From: Limnephilus marmoratus
Lineage: Eukaryota; Arthropoda; Insecta; Trichoptera; Limnephilidae
Assembly: GCA_917880885.1 (NCBI GenBank)
Contig: OU862908.1
Location: 56,255,819-56,319,818 of the forward strand
Direction: 5' to 3'
DNA length: 64,000 nucleotides
Part shown: piece after piece, positions 12,482-24,600 of the stretch
Numbering within the stretch: position 1 is the stretch's first letter
How the letters are laid out: every line of letters begins with the position of its first letter
The notes under the pieces: model-generated
Database searches by the model: none
Told to the model about the DNA's origin: nothing
What the model saw: only the letters and a program-made list of their open reading frames with translations
Position numbers and translations under genes: made by a program

Positions 12482-12605
12482 AATAAAAATGTGTAAATTG
12501 TTTTTTTTATCACCAAGATCTGGGGTGACAGTTGAAAGTTTTTTTTATCACCAAGATCTGGGGTGACAGTTTGTTTTTATCACCAAGATCTGCGGTGACA
12601 GATTG
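12482..12605 (+). repeat. Triple hairpin-like tandem repeat in the IPMK 3' flank
   Basis: Three adjacent copies of a 32-38 bp unit (12501-12538, 12539-12573, 12574-12605). Each has a T-run, TATCACCAAGATCT, then GGGGTGACAG (GCGGTGACAG in the third). The core TCACC...GGTGA is an inverted repeat centred on AGATCT. An AATAAA lies just before the array (12482-12487) and another about 20 bp after it, so the repeat may fall inside or just beyond the IPMK 3'UTR. Its function is unknown. Confidence 0.75.
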
Positions 12606-15414
12606 TGGGAGATTAGTATACAAATAAATGTATAATGTGTATTTGGGTTTGAAATTGAAAATACTATTTGTTAGAAGAAAGATATATTTTTTAATTATTT
12701 TAACTTTTAACTATTAAGTTTAAACTATAATAATGCTCATTATTAACATAAATTTAATAAGTAAAATCAATACAACATGATTATACATTCATTAATCAAA
12801 TTCCATTACACTCTTCACCAATATTTAGTTAAAAATAAAATTCAAACACTGTTCAATTTTTCAATACAATCCAAAATATATCCTTTACTTCTAATAGTGG
12901 GTTTAATTTAATTTTAAGTCCAATGACTTAATTCATTACTTTTCAGGAAAAAAATTAGGGTCTTGATGACAATGAATAAAAGATTTCAATTCTAAATGAA
13001 TGTAGTCTTATACAAAATTATCTTCTCAGTACCAATTCAAAATTATCTATTCCAAAGAATCTTGACTGCTGGGCGGTTTTATATTATTGGTTGTAATTCA
13101 ATATTATACTATTAAAAAATGAATTTAGGAAATTGTTTTAGCGAGAAACTAGAGAATTCACTAATTTGATTAAACGATTTATCAAAAGGGGAAAATGTAC
13201 AGATTTGTTAAGGTTGTACAATAAGATGTTATTTATTTCAACAAAAATTAAATCAGTGGAGTGATTTTGAGTAAAATTAAATATTAATGTTGTTATTGAT
13301 TGGTTTATCATAAACTATTCCAAAAGTAACACAAAGAAATGACATAGGAACTAAATTAATCTACACATTGAAGAACTGACCTGTAGGTATTATCTTTTTA
13401 GTAATATGTTGCGTATTACCTGTAGGCAATAGTAATTAAAGTGAAATAGTTGAAATTAGTTCCTTGTCTAATCTCTGTATGTCCCTTTAATGAATGCAAT
13501 TATAACCTAGATGGTTTCGGATCACAGGCCCTTTAGGCCCTCGGGACCCAAAGCCCTGAATCAGACGAGTGACAAAGAGGCATCCAGCGAGTGATGAGAT
13601 AGACGATAAAACCAGAGTATAATTTAAATCTCACTTAAATTAAAACAGCACTCACACTTTACTTAATTTATTAAAAAAACACAAAATGAATAACAAGCCG
13701 ATAGATTTCTAACAAGGCATGCTTTACAACAAATAAGAAAACTACATGCAGTAAAACAAACACCTAATTGTTAAATCTGAACCATATGCTATAATATTAT
13801 ATTAAAATGTTCAATCTGCAAACTTCTTATTTTTATGAAAGCTAGCGGCGTGGTGTGGCGAGTTGCTATTCTGCAAAAACACTGTCTTGCTTAGCAATGT
13901 CCTACCTCTATTTACCAATTACCATCACTCCTTATTGATTCAAGCAGAATAAAGGGTCCAGTGCAATCAACCAAGTGTTCTGGTTAATCCAATTCATTTG
14001 TGGGAGCTCAAAATACTCATATTTTTATACAATGTCACTTATTTAATTACATAATCACTTTTAATAACAAAACAAACATTTAAAAATTTGTGGTTCAAAG
14101 ATGGTCATAATATTATTCATGTTATGAATTCTGCATCTATCAAAATTATATTGTTATGTAAGGATTTTATCACGAAGATTGAGGACAGGTTAACAATGAA
14201 TTGAATCATAATTTTATATAATACGTACAACATACAACCATTGCTGTACTTTTTTTGTAAAAATGATATTAACCAAAACAACCATACACATTTCTAGTTA
14301 TTTCTAAAAGCAAAATAATTTCCTAAGATTAAAAACAAAATATCATTATGTTAATTCAAATGTTACTATGAAACATTTATAATTTCCATTCCCAAAAATG
14401 ATGACAACTAAAAATAATAATTGGCTAAATATTCTTTTAAATAGTATATTGTTTGTAAACTTTATACAATATTATTAACATTTGGCCAGCAGTAATTTTT
14501 AATTTATATTTCGTGGCCAAAGTGCGTAATATGTAAGAATCGATTTAAAAAAATAATTGTAAGCATTGAAAAACATATTAATCATGCATTACAAAGTATT
14601 GTAAAATATTATTAAATTTGAAATATAAGATAATTATTAAAAAAAAAATAATAAGATGGAACCCAACAAACATGGAAATATATAATTGAGAATATTTAAA
14701 ATTGATTAAGTTCATATTGTAGTCGAAAACAATCCACTCAGTACCCCTCGGTATTATTAATTTTAACCAAACCACTATTTTATCATAACTTCTAAATATT
14801 TATTTATTTTGCAATAAAAAATCATACATCGAAATCAATAAAAGGATTCATGCAAAAAGAAATAAAAGACAAAGCATAATATATTGTTGCTGGGCGTGTA
14901 ATAATACCATCAATGTGAAAAATTGAAATTTTACAAGAGAGTAAAAAAAAAGCATTTTGCAGGAAAATGACGGAAGACTTCCATTTATTTTTATTTATTG
15001 CGTGCATTAAAAATCAATATTAAAATGAATAAATATTATTTGGAGGTCCACCTTCATTTTCCTGTTTTAAAATTGATTTTTTTGCTCTCATAATTTTTTT
15101 CACATTGGACGGTATTAGGCATATGGCGACGACATTTAGAAAGAAAAAAAATAGTGACCATTGATATCATTAATTTTTAAATGTTAAAATAAGTCTTAAT
15201 AACCAATAATTTTACACTAGATACAATAGTTACACTTTAAATTTTCTTCTAACAATTTTAGCTATACGACTCACGGCATGTAAATTCAAGGCTATGAATT
15301 TAATTTTTATCCAAATGTGTAATTATTTACATTAGATTCAAAGCAAATAAATAGATTATTTTTTTAGTTGAATCGACAGTCCATTTGTTACAAGCAGGAC
15401 CGCGCTTTAGGCAC
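12606..15414. other. AT-rich intergenic region between IPMK and ZFAND4 (convergent 3' ends)
   Basis: No open coding frame with recognisable homology on either strand and no repeat structure that I can define. It separates the 3' ends of two convergent genes. Confidence 0.5.
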
Positions 15415-15420
15415 TTTATT
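15415..15420 (-). terminator. Likely ZFAND4 polyadenylation signal
   Basis: AATAAA on the minus strand, about 210 nt downstream of the ZFAND4 stop codon. It is the first such hexamer at a plausible distance, but the whole region is AT-rich, so the assignment is tentative. Confidence 0.4.
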
Positions 15421-15631
15421 CAAGTGAACATAAATTTAACAGTAATATGGGATTTGACAAAATGTTAAAGACGGAGAGTAGTAGAGTACGGTGTTAATAA
15501 AGCAATCCTTATGCTATAAGGAAGGTATGAACAAACACTTATATATTTTAATTATGTACAGATAAAATAGTTGAACATTGAATTGAAGCTTGCAATGCGC
15601 TAAAAATGAAGAGACGGATAAAAGCCAGAGT

Positions 15632-18600
15632 TTATATTTTAGGAAGCTTGGGGGCGCTGACTAGCGGGTTGGCCCGGCGCAGGTACTCCTGACCCTCAGC
15701 CTTGTAGTCATAGCGACAGCCGTGCACCTCGGCGTAGCGGTGCGGCGCGCAGAACACCACGCCGCAGCGACACGTGTGGATGGACGCTATGGATAGCCGC
15801 TTCTTGCAGAACGCACACCGGATCCGCTTGGGCTTCTTGGTTTCCGCCCCGCTCACACTCTCTCTCTCCCTCACATCTCCCTCGCTCGCCCCGATGGACG
15901 GTAGCACCACGCTCTCCGAAGACTCCTTGGTGTCGTACAGGACGTCCATCGGAGAATTGTTTATTTTGAGGCCCATGATCAGCTTCTCATCGTCAGTGAC
16001 ATTACCTCGCAGCTTTGGTTTGGTGCCTTGATTGACATTCACATCTTGGACTCTTCTATCGCAGCGCTCGTACAGAGGGGTGAATTTCTCCTCACTGGGG
16101 TAGCCTCTGACGTCAGACTTGTCTCCCAGTCGCAGACAACAATTGTTGGGCATCTTCTGAATAGCCGCTTCGTACCCCTGGTTCCCGTAACCAAGTAAAA
16201 AATGTCTTCGGGAAACACCGTCCAAGCGATTTTTGTGTTCTTGAAGATTATTATGATCTAGTTTGGGTATTTTCTTCACCCTTCTGCAGCGGCGCTCGCT
16301 GCCGACTTCTAGATTTCTGCGAGAGGAACTGGATCCGCCAAACTGATACCCCGAGGAAGTGCTCGGGTTGTTTTCTTCAGAAACATCTTCATTTTGCATT
16401 AGTCGAATGTTATGAATTGAATGACTTTTATTTAATTTGTCAAGTCCAAAATGACCAATTTCACCGGAGGCTCTCAACAAGTTCTCAGAAGTGGCACTGT
16501 TTCCAGATGACCCAAATACCTTCTCAGTGAAGCCGGGATCCGTCCAGCTGATGGAAGAAGAAGTGCCTGTTCTTCCGTCCCCAACAACATTGACTAATTT
16601 ACCCCCATTCATGCCAAAAGAAACATCTTCAAAACTGTTATCATTATCTGGTTGAAAATGCATATTTTCATGTTTCAATATATCAATTTTATCTAAGCAT
16701 TCGTCACTTACATCTAAACGCTCACAATTCCGGTGTCGACTGAGCGACGGTAGGATTTTATTTCTTTTGAGACCTAACAAGTCGGAGGTGCTGCTAGAGA
16801 ATACCATATTGCCAGGTTTAATGGTGGGCCTCTTGTACTTGACGTTCTCAGTTTTATCTAATTCAGAACTCCAAGTGCGGTCCACAGTGGGGACGTTCAG
16901 TTTCGAGTTAAAAAATAAGTTGGATATTGAATGGCTAAGGGTTGAGTTCTTCTTGGGGGGCTTTTCTTCGGTGAGATTATTGAGTAAGGTCTCACTGCCC
17001 AGGGCACTGGCCCCCGTCCCCTGCAGGGAGGGCCCGGCTAGGGACTCCGGGGGTGTATGCAGTTCCTTTCTCCCGCGGGCTTCCGAGATGTTGTTGAGGT
17101 GAGAGTTGGAGCCAAACACCACCTTCCTGACCACCCTCTTCATGTGGTTGGAGGGGCCGGACTGGTAGTAGTACTGGTCCGGGCTGCTTTCCTTTCCGAG
17201 CAGTTGGGCCACTCTGTAATCGTTGTGATAATTTCCTGCAAACAAGACAACAAGCACTTTTTGTAGCTTCTAATATATATTCGTGTGATATATCTGTGAC
17301 TTATTTCAAGTGAATAATAGTTCTGATATTACCACTTAGAATAGTAGATTTACCTGTGTTTGGGGAGTGCGCCAGCAGTGGTGGGAAGGGGAGGGATGGT
17401 GCGGAAGGGGCTTCCAGGACTACCCCCCCAGGTCCTGAGGAACCTGCAGAATAACAAATTTAAAACTATTATTCATTTCTTTACAGGAAGAGATGGGGAA
17501 AAAGTAACAAGTTGTATTATTGAAACTTAAATATTTTTGAAGATAGAAATTATCTTATAATCGCCATAGATAGTTTTTCGCTGAGGAAGCCTTTTATAAA
17601 TTGAATTGTATACTTGGAGTTAGCTCAGTAAATTACTACATAAAAAAGAAATAAAATCCATACTGATATTTTTAAAAGATCACTGAGCTTTTGTCACCAG
17701 AATGTTCATAACCATTCCTTCTGGATAATCAGTCGTAACATAAAAAAATATGTACGAGGGGAATCTAAAAGTAATCGGAATTTTGTCATAACTTCTTTAT
17801 TTCTCAATATTTTTACATAAATTTTGATCACCTTCAAAGTAAGTATTCTCCATTGACCACAACGCACTTCTCCAAATGCTTCTTTCATAGTTTAAAACTG
17901 TTTTTAATTTCACTTTTTTGTTTTACCTCCTCCGCAGTGGCAAAATTCATGTCCCTTTTTAGGGAACAAAAAGAAGTCACAGGGGGCTAGATCACCTTGG
18001 AAAAAAATTCAGGGTTCTCTTCGAGCTGATTTTGAAGCTCAAAACATGCCTAAAGTCGACGCTCCCTTTGCTTGTCTGTGAGAAGGCGAGGGACAAATTT
18101 GGCTGCAACCCTTCTCATGGGCAAATCTTTGATTAAAATCCTCTGAATTGATCTCCATGACATTCCAGACATCTCACAGTGTTGATCAATGGTTCGGCGA
18201 TGGTCTTCACGAACGAGGGTATTGATTTTGTCGACGTTTTCGTCAGTTTTTGAAGTTGAGGGGCGTTCTGAACGGGGTTGGTCTTCAATTAACTTTTCTC
18301 CATTTTTAAAAAGTGAAAACCACTCGTAGACTCTGGTTTTACCTAGGGCAGCATTCCTATAAGCAGTCAGCATTACAATAGTTTGCCGATTTCCCCAACA
18401 GGAAATAAAAATTCACAGCCGCGCGTTGCTCTTGACAATCTGCCATCACCTTTTTGGTCGAAATGGAAAAAGTTGTTTTACTAAAAAAAATCTCACAGGC
18501 CAACCAATGCACTCACAGCGACACAACTTCGTGCACTGACTCAGTAGGAGCGACTCTAACGGATACCTGGTTGAAAAATGTGTTCCCCCATTATTCCTCT

Positions 18601-21600
18601 CCACCACAGCACAATTTTCGTTACTTTTGGGTCCCCCCCTCGTATTGTACAACTATTTTAGGGCTACAATATTGTGTGATAATTGAAAACCCAAAACATG
18701 TAAAGTTATAAATCGCTACATTTAAAAATTAATAACTCACCTGAATTAGAGACAACTTTAGAGTTGCGCTTGGAAGAGGTAGACCTCTCCATAACTTCAG
18801 AGTCCAACAGATCATCCGAGTCGTCCCGATCTCCGAGGAAGCATTTCTTACTGGTGCTCGGCTCTCGGAAGAGGTCCAAATCATCTCGCTTGTCCGATCC
18901 GTAAGAGGATACGTTGTTCAGGGCTCCGGCCATTGAGTCTTTAAAACTTTCCGATGACCCGTCGCTCTTCCCCTTATTCAAAAAGGGCGAGTAAGAGTCC
19001 CGGCCAAAGCAATTTGTATTTGAAGATCTCCAGGTTCTTCCGCTGCTGCTGTCATTGTTGGCGATCTCGGAAAAACTGCCGATTGGCGGCCACAGACCAA
19101 ATTTGTCATTGAATACATTTTTAGTATTGGAACGACTGCAGTTTCCTCCGTCAACGTTGAATATGGAGCCGTAACAGGAGAGATTATCATCGCTGGAGCG
19201 CTGGGAGAACAGCTTGTTGTATCTGTACTTGGTAAAGTTGGGTGTTTCGTCAAATAATCCATTGATGGTGCGCGATAGGTTTTCTTCGCTGGATGTTTTC
19301 TTCAATGGGGGAGGAACATCTTTACGTTCCAAAGGAGCTAGAAAAAAAAATATTGTTAAGAGTGCACTGAAACAATTTTTTTTTCTCTTACGGTCACATA
19401 TTATGAAGGAAAAGTTGGCATAATGACAATGTTGTAAAAATAACCATTCTGGAGGTTGAAAGAAAATAATTAAATAATTTTGTTGTTATTAATCTTATAT
19501 ATGGTGTATGGAAATTCTTAGTTCAAACGGGAAACTGGTGAATCTACATCATGGTTTTTACGGAGTACATATCTCAAGCTCTTGATAGCAACAATCAAGT
19601 AGATGTATCATACAACGACTTCGCAAAAGCCTTTGACTCGGTAGATCCGCTTATTCTCCTAAATAAACTCGACCAATTTGGATTTTCAGCGAAACTTCTA
19701 CGTCTATTTCTAAGTTATTTCTCAAACAGACAGCAATACGTAACTTATGGTATATTTCAATCTTCCAACTTCATCACAAACTCTGGAGTTCCGCAGGGGT
19801 CAAATCTTGGACCCTTACTTTTCTCGCTATTTATCAACGACATTTATCATTGCATAAAATTTTCAGTTTCTCTTATTCGCGGATGACCTTAAACTATTCC
19901 TTTTAATAAAATCTTTGGAAAATTGCTTGCAGCTACAAAGTGATATAAATTCTATCGTCGAATGGAGTCACACCAATAAATTAGGATTTAATATTAAGAA
20001 ATGCTCTATCATGTGCTACACCAAGGCGAACAAAACGATTTACTATAACTACAAAATGTCTTATTCGTCTCTTCAGCACATTGTTATTTTGAGAGATTTG
20101 GGAATCACATTTGATGCGCACCTAACATTTCATGTCCACATATAGACGATATGCAGCAAAGCTCTAAGAATGCTAGGATTTGTGCTAAGCAACTCCAGAC
20201 ACTTTTGCAGCTCAGCCGTGATTCGTTTGCTATACTATAGTTTAGTACGTAGCATTTTGGAAAGTGGTTCAGTAATATGGGGATCAGTGGATTTAACATA
20301 CTCTCAAATGATTGAGAAAGTGCAAAAGAAGTTTCTGAGATATTTGTATCTTAGAGACTTCGGATATTATCCCTGGTTATATCCATCAGCCTTTTTGTCC
20401 GGCATGCTGGGTATTAATAGCCTCGCCGAAAGAAGGAAAACTGCTTTGCTGACAACAGCATATAAACTTTTAAACGGTAACATCTGTATTCCCGATATAT
20501 TACAAAAAATTGAGTTTTATGTCCCTGACAACTTCACAAGAGCACGCAGACACAGAACTTTTGTTGTTCCGAGATGCAGAACTAACTTACCATTAGTAAT
20601 GCCGCTCGGAAAAATGATTATTTTACTAAATTTCCTGCCCCCTGATATGTATAGATATTTTTAAACTAAATATTGATCAATTCAAAAACGCTATTATTAC
20701 TTAATAAAATAAAATTAATGTTTATTATTGGTTATGTATAACTGTAAATGTGCATTTAAAATAAAATAAATAAAAAAATAAATCATATAAAGAAACCAAA
20801 ACCATTTTTTTTTCGGCAAATAAAGGGTTAAAAAAAACTTTTGGAGCTTGGTCTATTCTCCATGCACTTAAAAAGACATTAAACAGCTGATATTAACTGC
20901 TAACGGCAGATTTTATTCAAATTTGACCAAAAAAAATATTAACTCGGAACTCGATTTGCTCGAAAACGAAAGCTCAAATCAAAAATAGTTATACCACAAA
21001 ATTTATTCCAAATGTTATGTAGATTCACCAGTTTCCCGCTTGAACTATGAGTTTCCAGACACCGTGTAAATGGGGAAAGAAATAGGAAAATTTGATTACA
21101 TAGAATATTTCAAAGCCGTCAGAGTAATTAATAAGTTGATTCATGTAAAATTCATTCATTCATCGAAGTTATTATTATCTCGTCTTGAAGATTTTGAAAT
21201 ATGTAAATGGGAATTCGATGAATCAAAATTTTCCTAGTTGAATGAATTTGACTGTAGTTGCTTACAACATCGCACAATGTATACATTTATCACAACAGCA
21301 TATGTACTTTGTAAAAAAAATTTAAATTTAATATAAATGAAATTTAATTATGTGCTTATAAAGTTCTGCAAGTACTTGAGTTTTTTTTATTATTGTAATA
21401 GCTAAATCGGTGTTCAAGGCCACTTTCAAACAATAATAAAAACTAAAATATTTGCAGAACTTAATAATAACATTATTAAATTCAAAATTAAATGGAGTTC
21501 TACGAATTAAAAACAAAAACATTTAATAAACTCCATTTGAACATAAATGTTTTTGTGTTTAAATGGAGTTCTACGAATTAAACACAAAAACACTAAATAA

Positions 21601-24600
21601 GTACTTGTACTGTTGAGTGCATACATAACATAGGACCAACAAAATTAAATACAAATCAAAGCTGAGAGCGGGAAGATAGGAGGAAAATACACTTATTCAA
21701 AACAGGGAAAATCCATTACCTCGCTAGATAAAAGAGTGCTTGTTAGCTTAACACAATATCAACCTTGTCAAAATACCCTCCATTTCGAAGGTGTGTTAAC
21801 TTTCATTGTATAATACGGTATGTTATAATATGTACATCCCAATTGGTGTATTACATATTCATACTGGTTGCCCTTTGGTAAAATATTCTATGCACCACTG
21901 ATGTTAGAATTAATAGACCTGCCCAAAAGCGGAATTTGAGTACCATTTGGACGACCTGGAGGCAAACTTGTGACAATATTTTGGCACCAGCGGGGTTTCC
22001 GCATTTATTGAACAAAATACGTTATCATTAATACATATTTTGTGTACCAGTTTGCACACATCGGAACATTTAGTGGCAAAAGTGGATTCCTGTGCATTCA
22101 AACTGCGTAAATATATATATGTGGTAAAGACAATAATCACTAATATCGCACAACATTTTTTTTATACAAAAAGCACATGGGAGGAAAATAATTTCCCTCA
22201 TTCAGGGTCTATTTCATCTTTGGGGATGTTGTGAGGAGGGTCTTTCGAATGAAAGGAAGGAGAGGAAGTTCTGGAAAGGAAAAAGGCATGAGGGATGGGA
22301 AGGAATCTAGGGGTCAGTGAATCCAATAGTGACGGATGTTTGAATCCATCCCTACCATTGTGGTGCAAGATGATGAGCCGAAAGAGCCCTGCGGAGAGGC
22401 AAAACGATCTCCCTCAACAAGTCTTGAACTCAACTTCCTCAACAAGCAACCGCTGCCAAGACCTAGATAAATCTTAGCCTATGAACCTCTCCTAAGTCAC
22501 CAAAAGTAGGGAACCACTTGGGGTGACCAATGGCGGGGGTTATCCAATAAATGATTCCCTCCTAGTCGGTGGCACCCATTCCTGTCTCCCAAATGGTATA
22601 AGGCAGCCTGCAGACAAGAGACTTTAGTTGCGGAGACAGTTTGAAAACTATTCCAAATTTATATAAATTCAAAAAAAGTCTTTCAAGTGCGCACGGTAGG
22701 TGGGCATAAAATCCATTACGGAATATGGCTACCGTAATGGTTTGTTATGCCCACAACTGTTTCCGCATCTAGTATCTTGTCTGCAAGCGCCGTTATATGT
22801 ACAGTTTTTATGAGAGATAATCATACTTCAGTGCGGTGAGTAAATTATATGACAATTACAAAAAGGAAACTATTTTCTCTAACAAAATATTCAGTTTTTG
22901 TAAATAAGTAAAACCTTTTTCATAAGATCTGGAATTTTTTGTCACGTCTAAGGCTTGGTGCATACATCAGATTTTTCCATCCGATTGTCTGATCAGACAA
23001 CCGGAAGGCCTTCGCACCGTACATTTCTTATGAAAATCGGATAAACACCGCACACATCTGATTCGAAAACTGGATCGGTAATGAAAATAGGCCACACCTT
23101 TCCGCGCCGGCCGTCCAATCCGGTCCGACAATGGGCGTGGCCCCGGTATTATAACCAATCCGGTTTCTGTCTGTCGATTTTTGTCTGATCAGTCAATCAG
23201 ATGGATCAATCCGATGTGTGCGGCCAGCCTAAGGACGGCGAGGAAATTGTGCACTATTGTAAAAAAAAAAAAAAGGGTAGGTACTTTTTCATAAACAGAT
23301 TTCATAATCGAGAACTAAAATACTTCAAGCTGCCTGCACTCTATCGGATACATTTATTAGCAAATCATCGAAAGGTACACCCCACCGCCATGTTAGTTGT
23401 ATCCCGTCACGCGTAATGACAAATCTGTTACTTCTTTGTATCTGTACCATGTGTGCATTTCTATGCTTACCTTTTCCTTTGGGACTTTTTTTCTTGTTCC
23501 GCTTCATTGATAGCTTTTCCATTTTGCAGCGCAGGTCAATCATCTTGCACATGGTCACCGCTGTTTCATCTGAAATCAGAACACCCATTAAAATAAATGG
23601 ATTTACGTAGAAAACATCTACTTTGCGGTTTGACATTGTATGTGAAACTGTAATACTGTAGACTACCGGGTACCCCCACCTATAGGTGGCAGAGTTCTAA
23701 AAGATTATAAAAAATAATAAGTTCTAAAAGATTATTAAAGGAATATTTTAAAAAAGTAAAAAAAAATGGACTTTGAAAAATAAACTATTGTGTTTGCTAA
23801 TTCAGTAGACAGTAATTATGAGCAATTACCTTTTTTGCAACTAATAAATATGGTAATATTTTTTTTATCCCCTTACTAACATAATAAACCTGTTTTAAAC
23901 TTTACACAACCGATAAACAACCGTTTACCATACATTGGCCGCTTTTAAAATTCCTACAGCAACGGCACAAAAAATAACAACATACATTCTGGTTCTATGA
24001 CAACTCAACAAAGTGGCATTTCAACACCCCTTTGAAAAGTCATTAAGAAATCGAAATTCCACTTTTAATGACATTTCAAAGGAGTGATGAAGTTGCACAT
24101 TGTTGAGTTGTCCTGTTACCGTACATTCTGTATCACAATAACGCAGCATTTCTTTCATACACACTAAATCATAGCGAGGCAAATGATGGACATATGACTG
24201 CTTCCCTATAGAAAAAAAGCAATCATTATCATACATCTTCCTCACACATATTAAAGAAATAAAACGCCGCATGCAAATAAACAAAAGTTCTGTCGCCGCG
24301 GTCAATTTAAAAGCGCACATTAACGGCTGTTTATCATTGTGTAAAAGTCAAAACATGTTTATTAGTAAAGCCCTTTTAATCATTTCCAGAATACAATACA
24401 AGCAGATCTAAAAAAAAAAAAAACTGTGTGATGGGGGCAAGATACATATTGTGGATACAAAATAAATCTGTGTGTATTTTTTTAGTTCTTGCGTTCCTCT
24501 TTTGGCTGCCCACTTTTTAAAATGAACATTGATAAAGTAGATGAAATCTGCGGTACCGACCTGAGAAGGAATAATCACTCAGTGGGGAGTACTGCTCATC

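Noticed and set aside
15774..17266. Plus-strand open frames opposite the last ZFAND4 exon
   Set aside because: They are antisense shadows of a long coding exon, without splice sites or recognisable domains.
18446..18711. Short ORFs at both strands near 18.5 kb
   Set aside because: They cover the 5' untranslated end and TIR of the mariner element.
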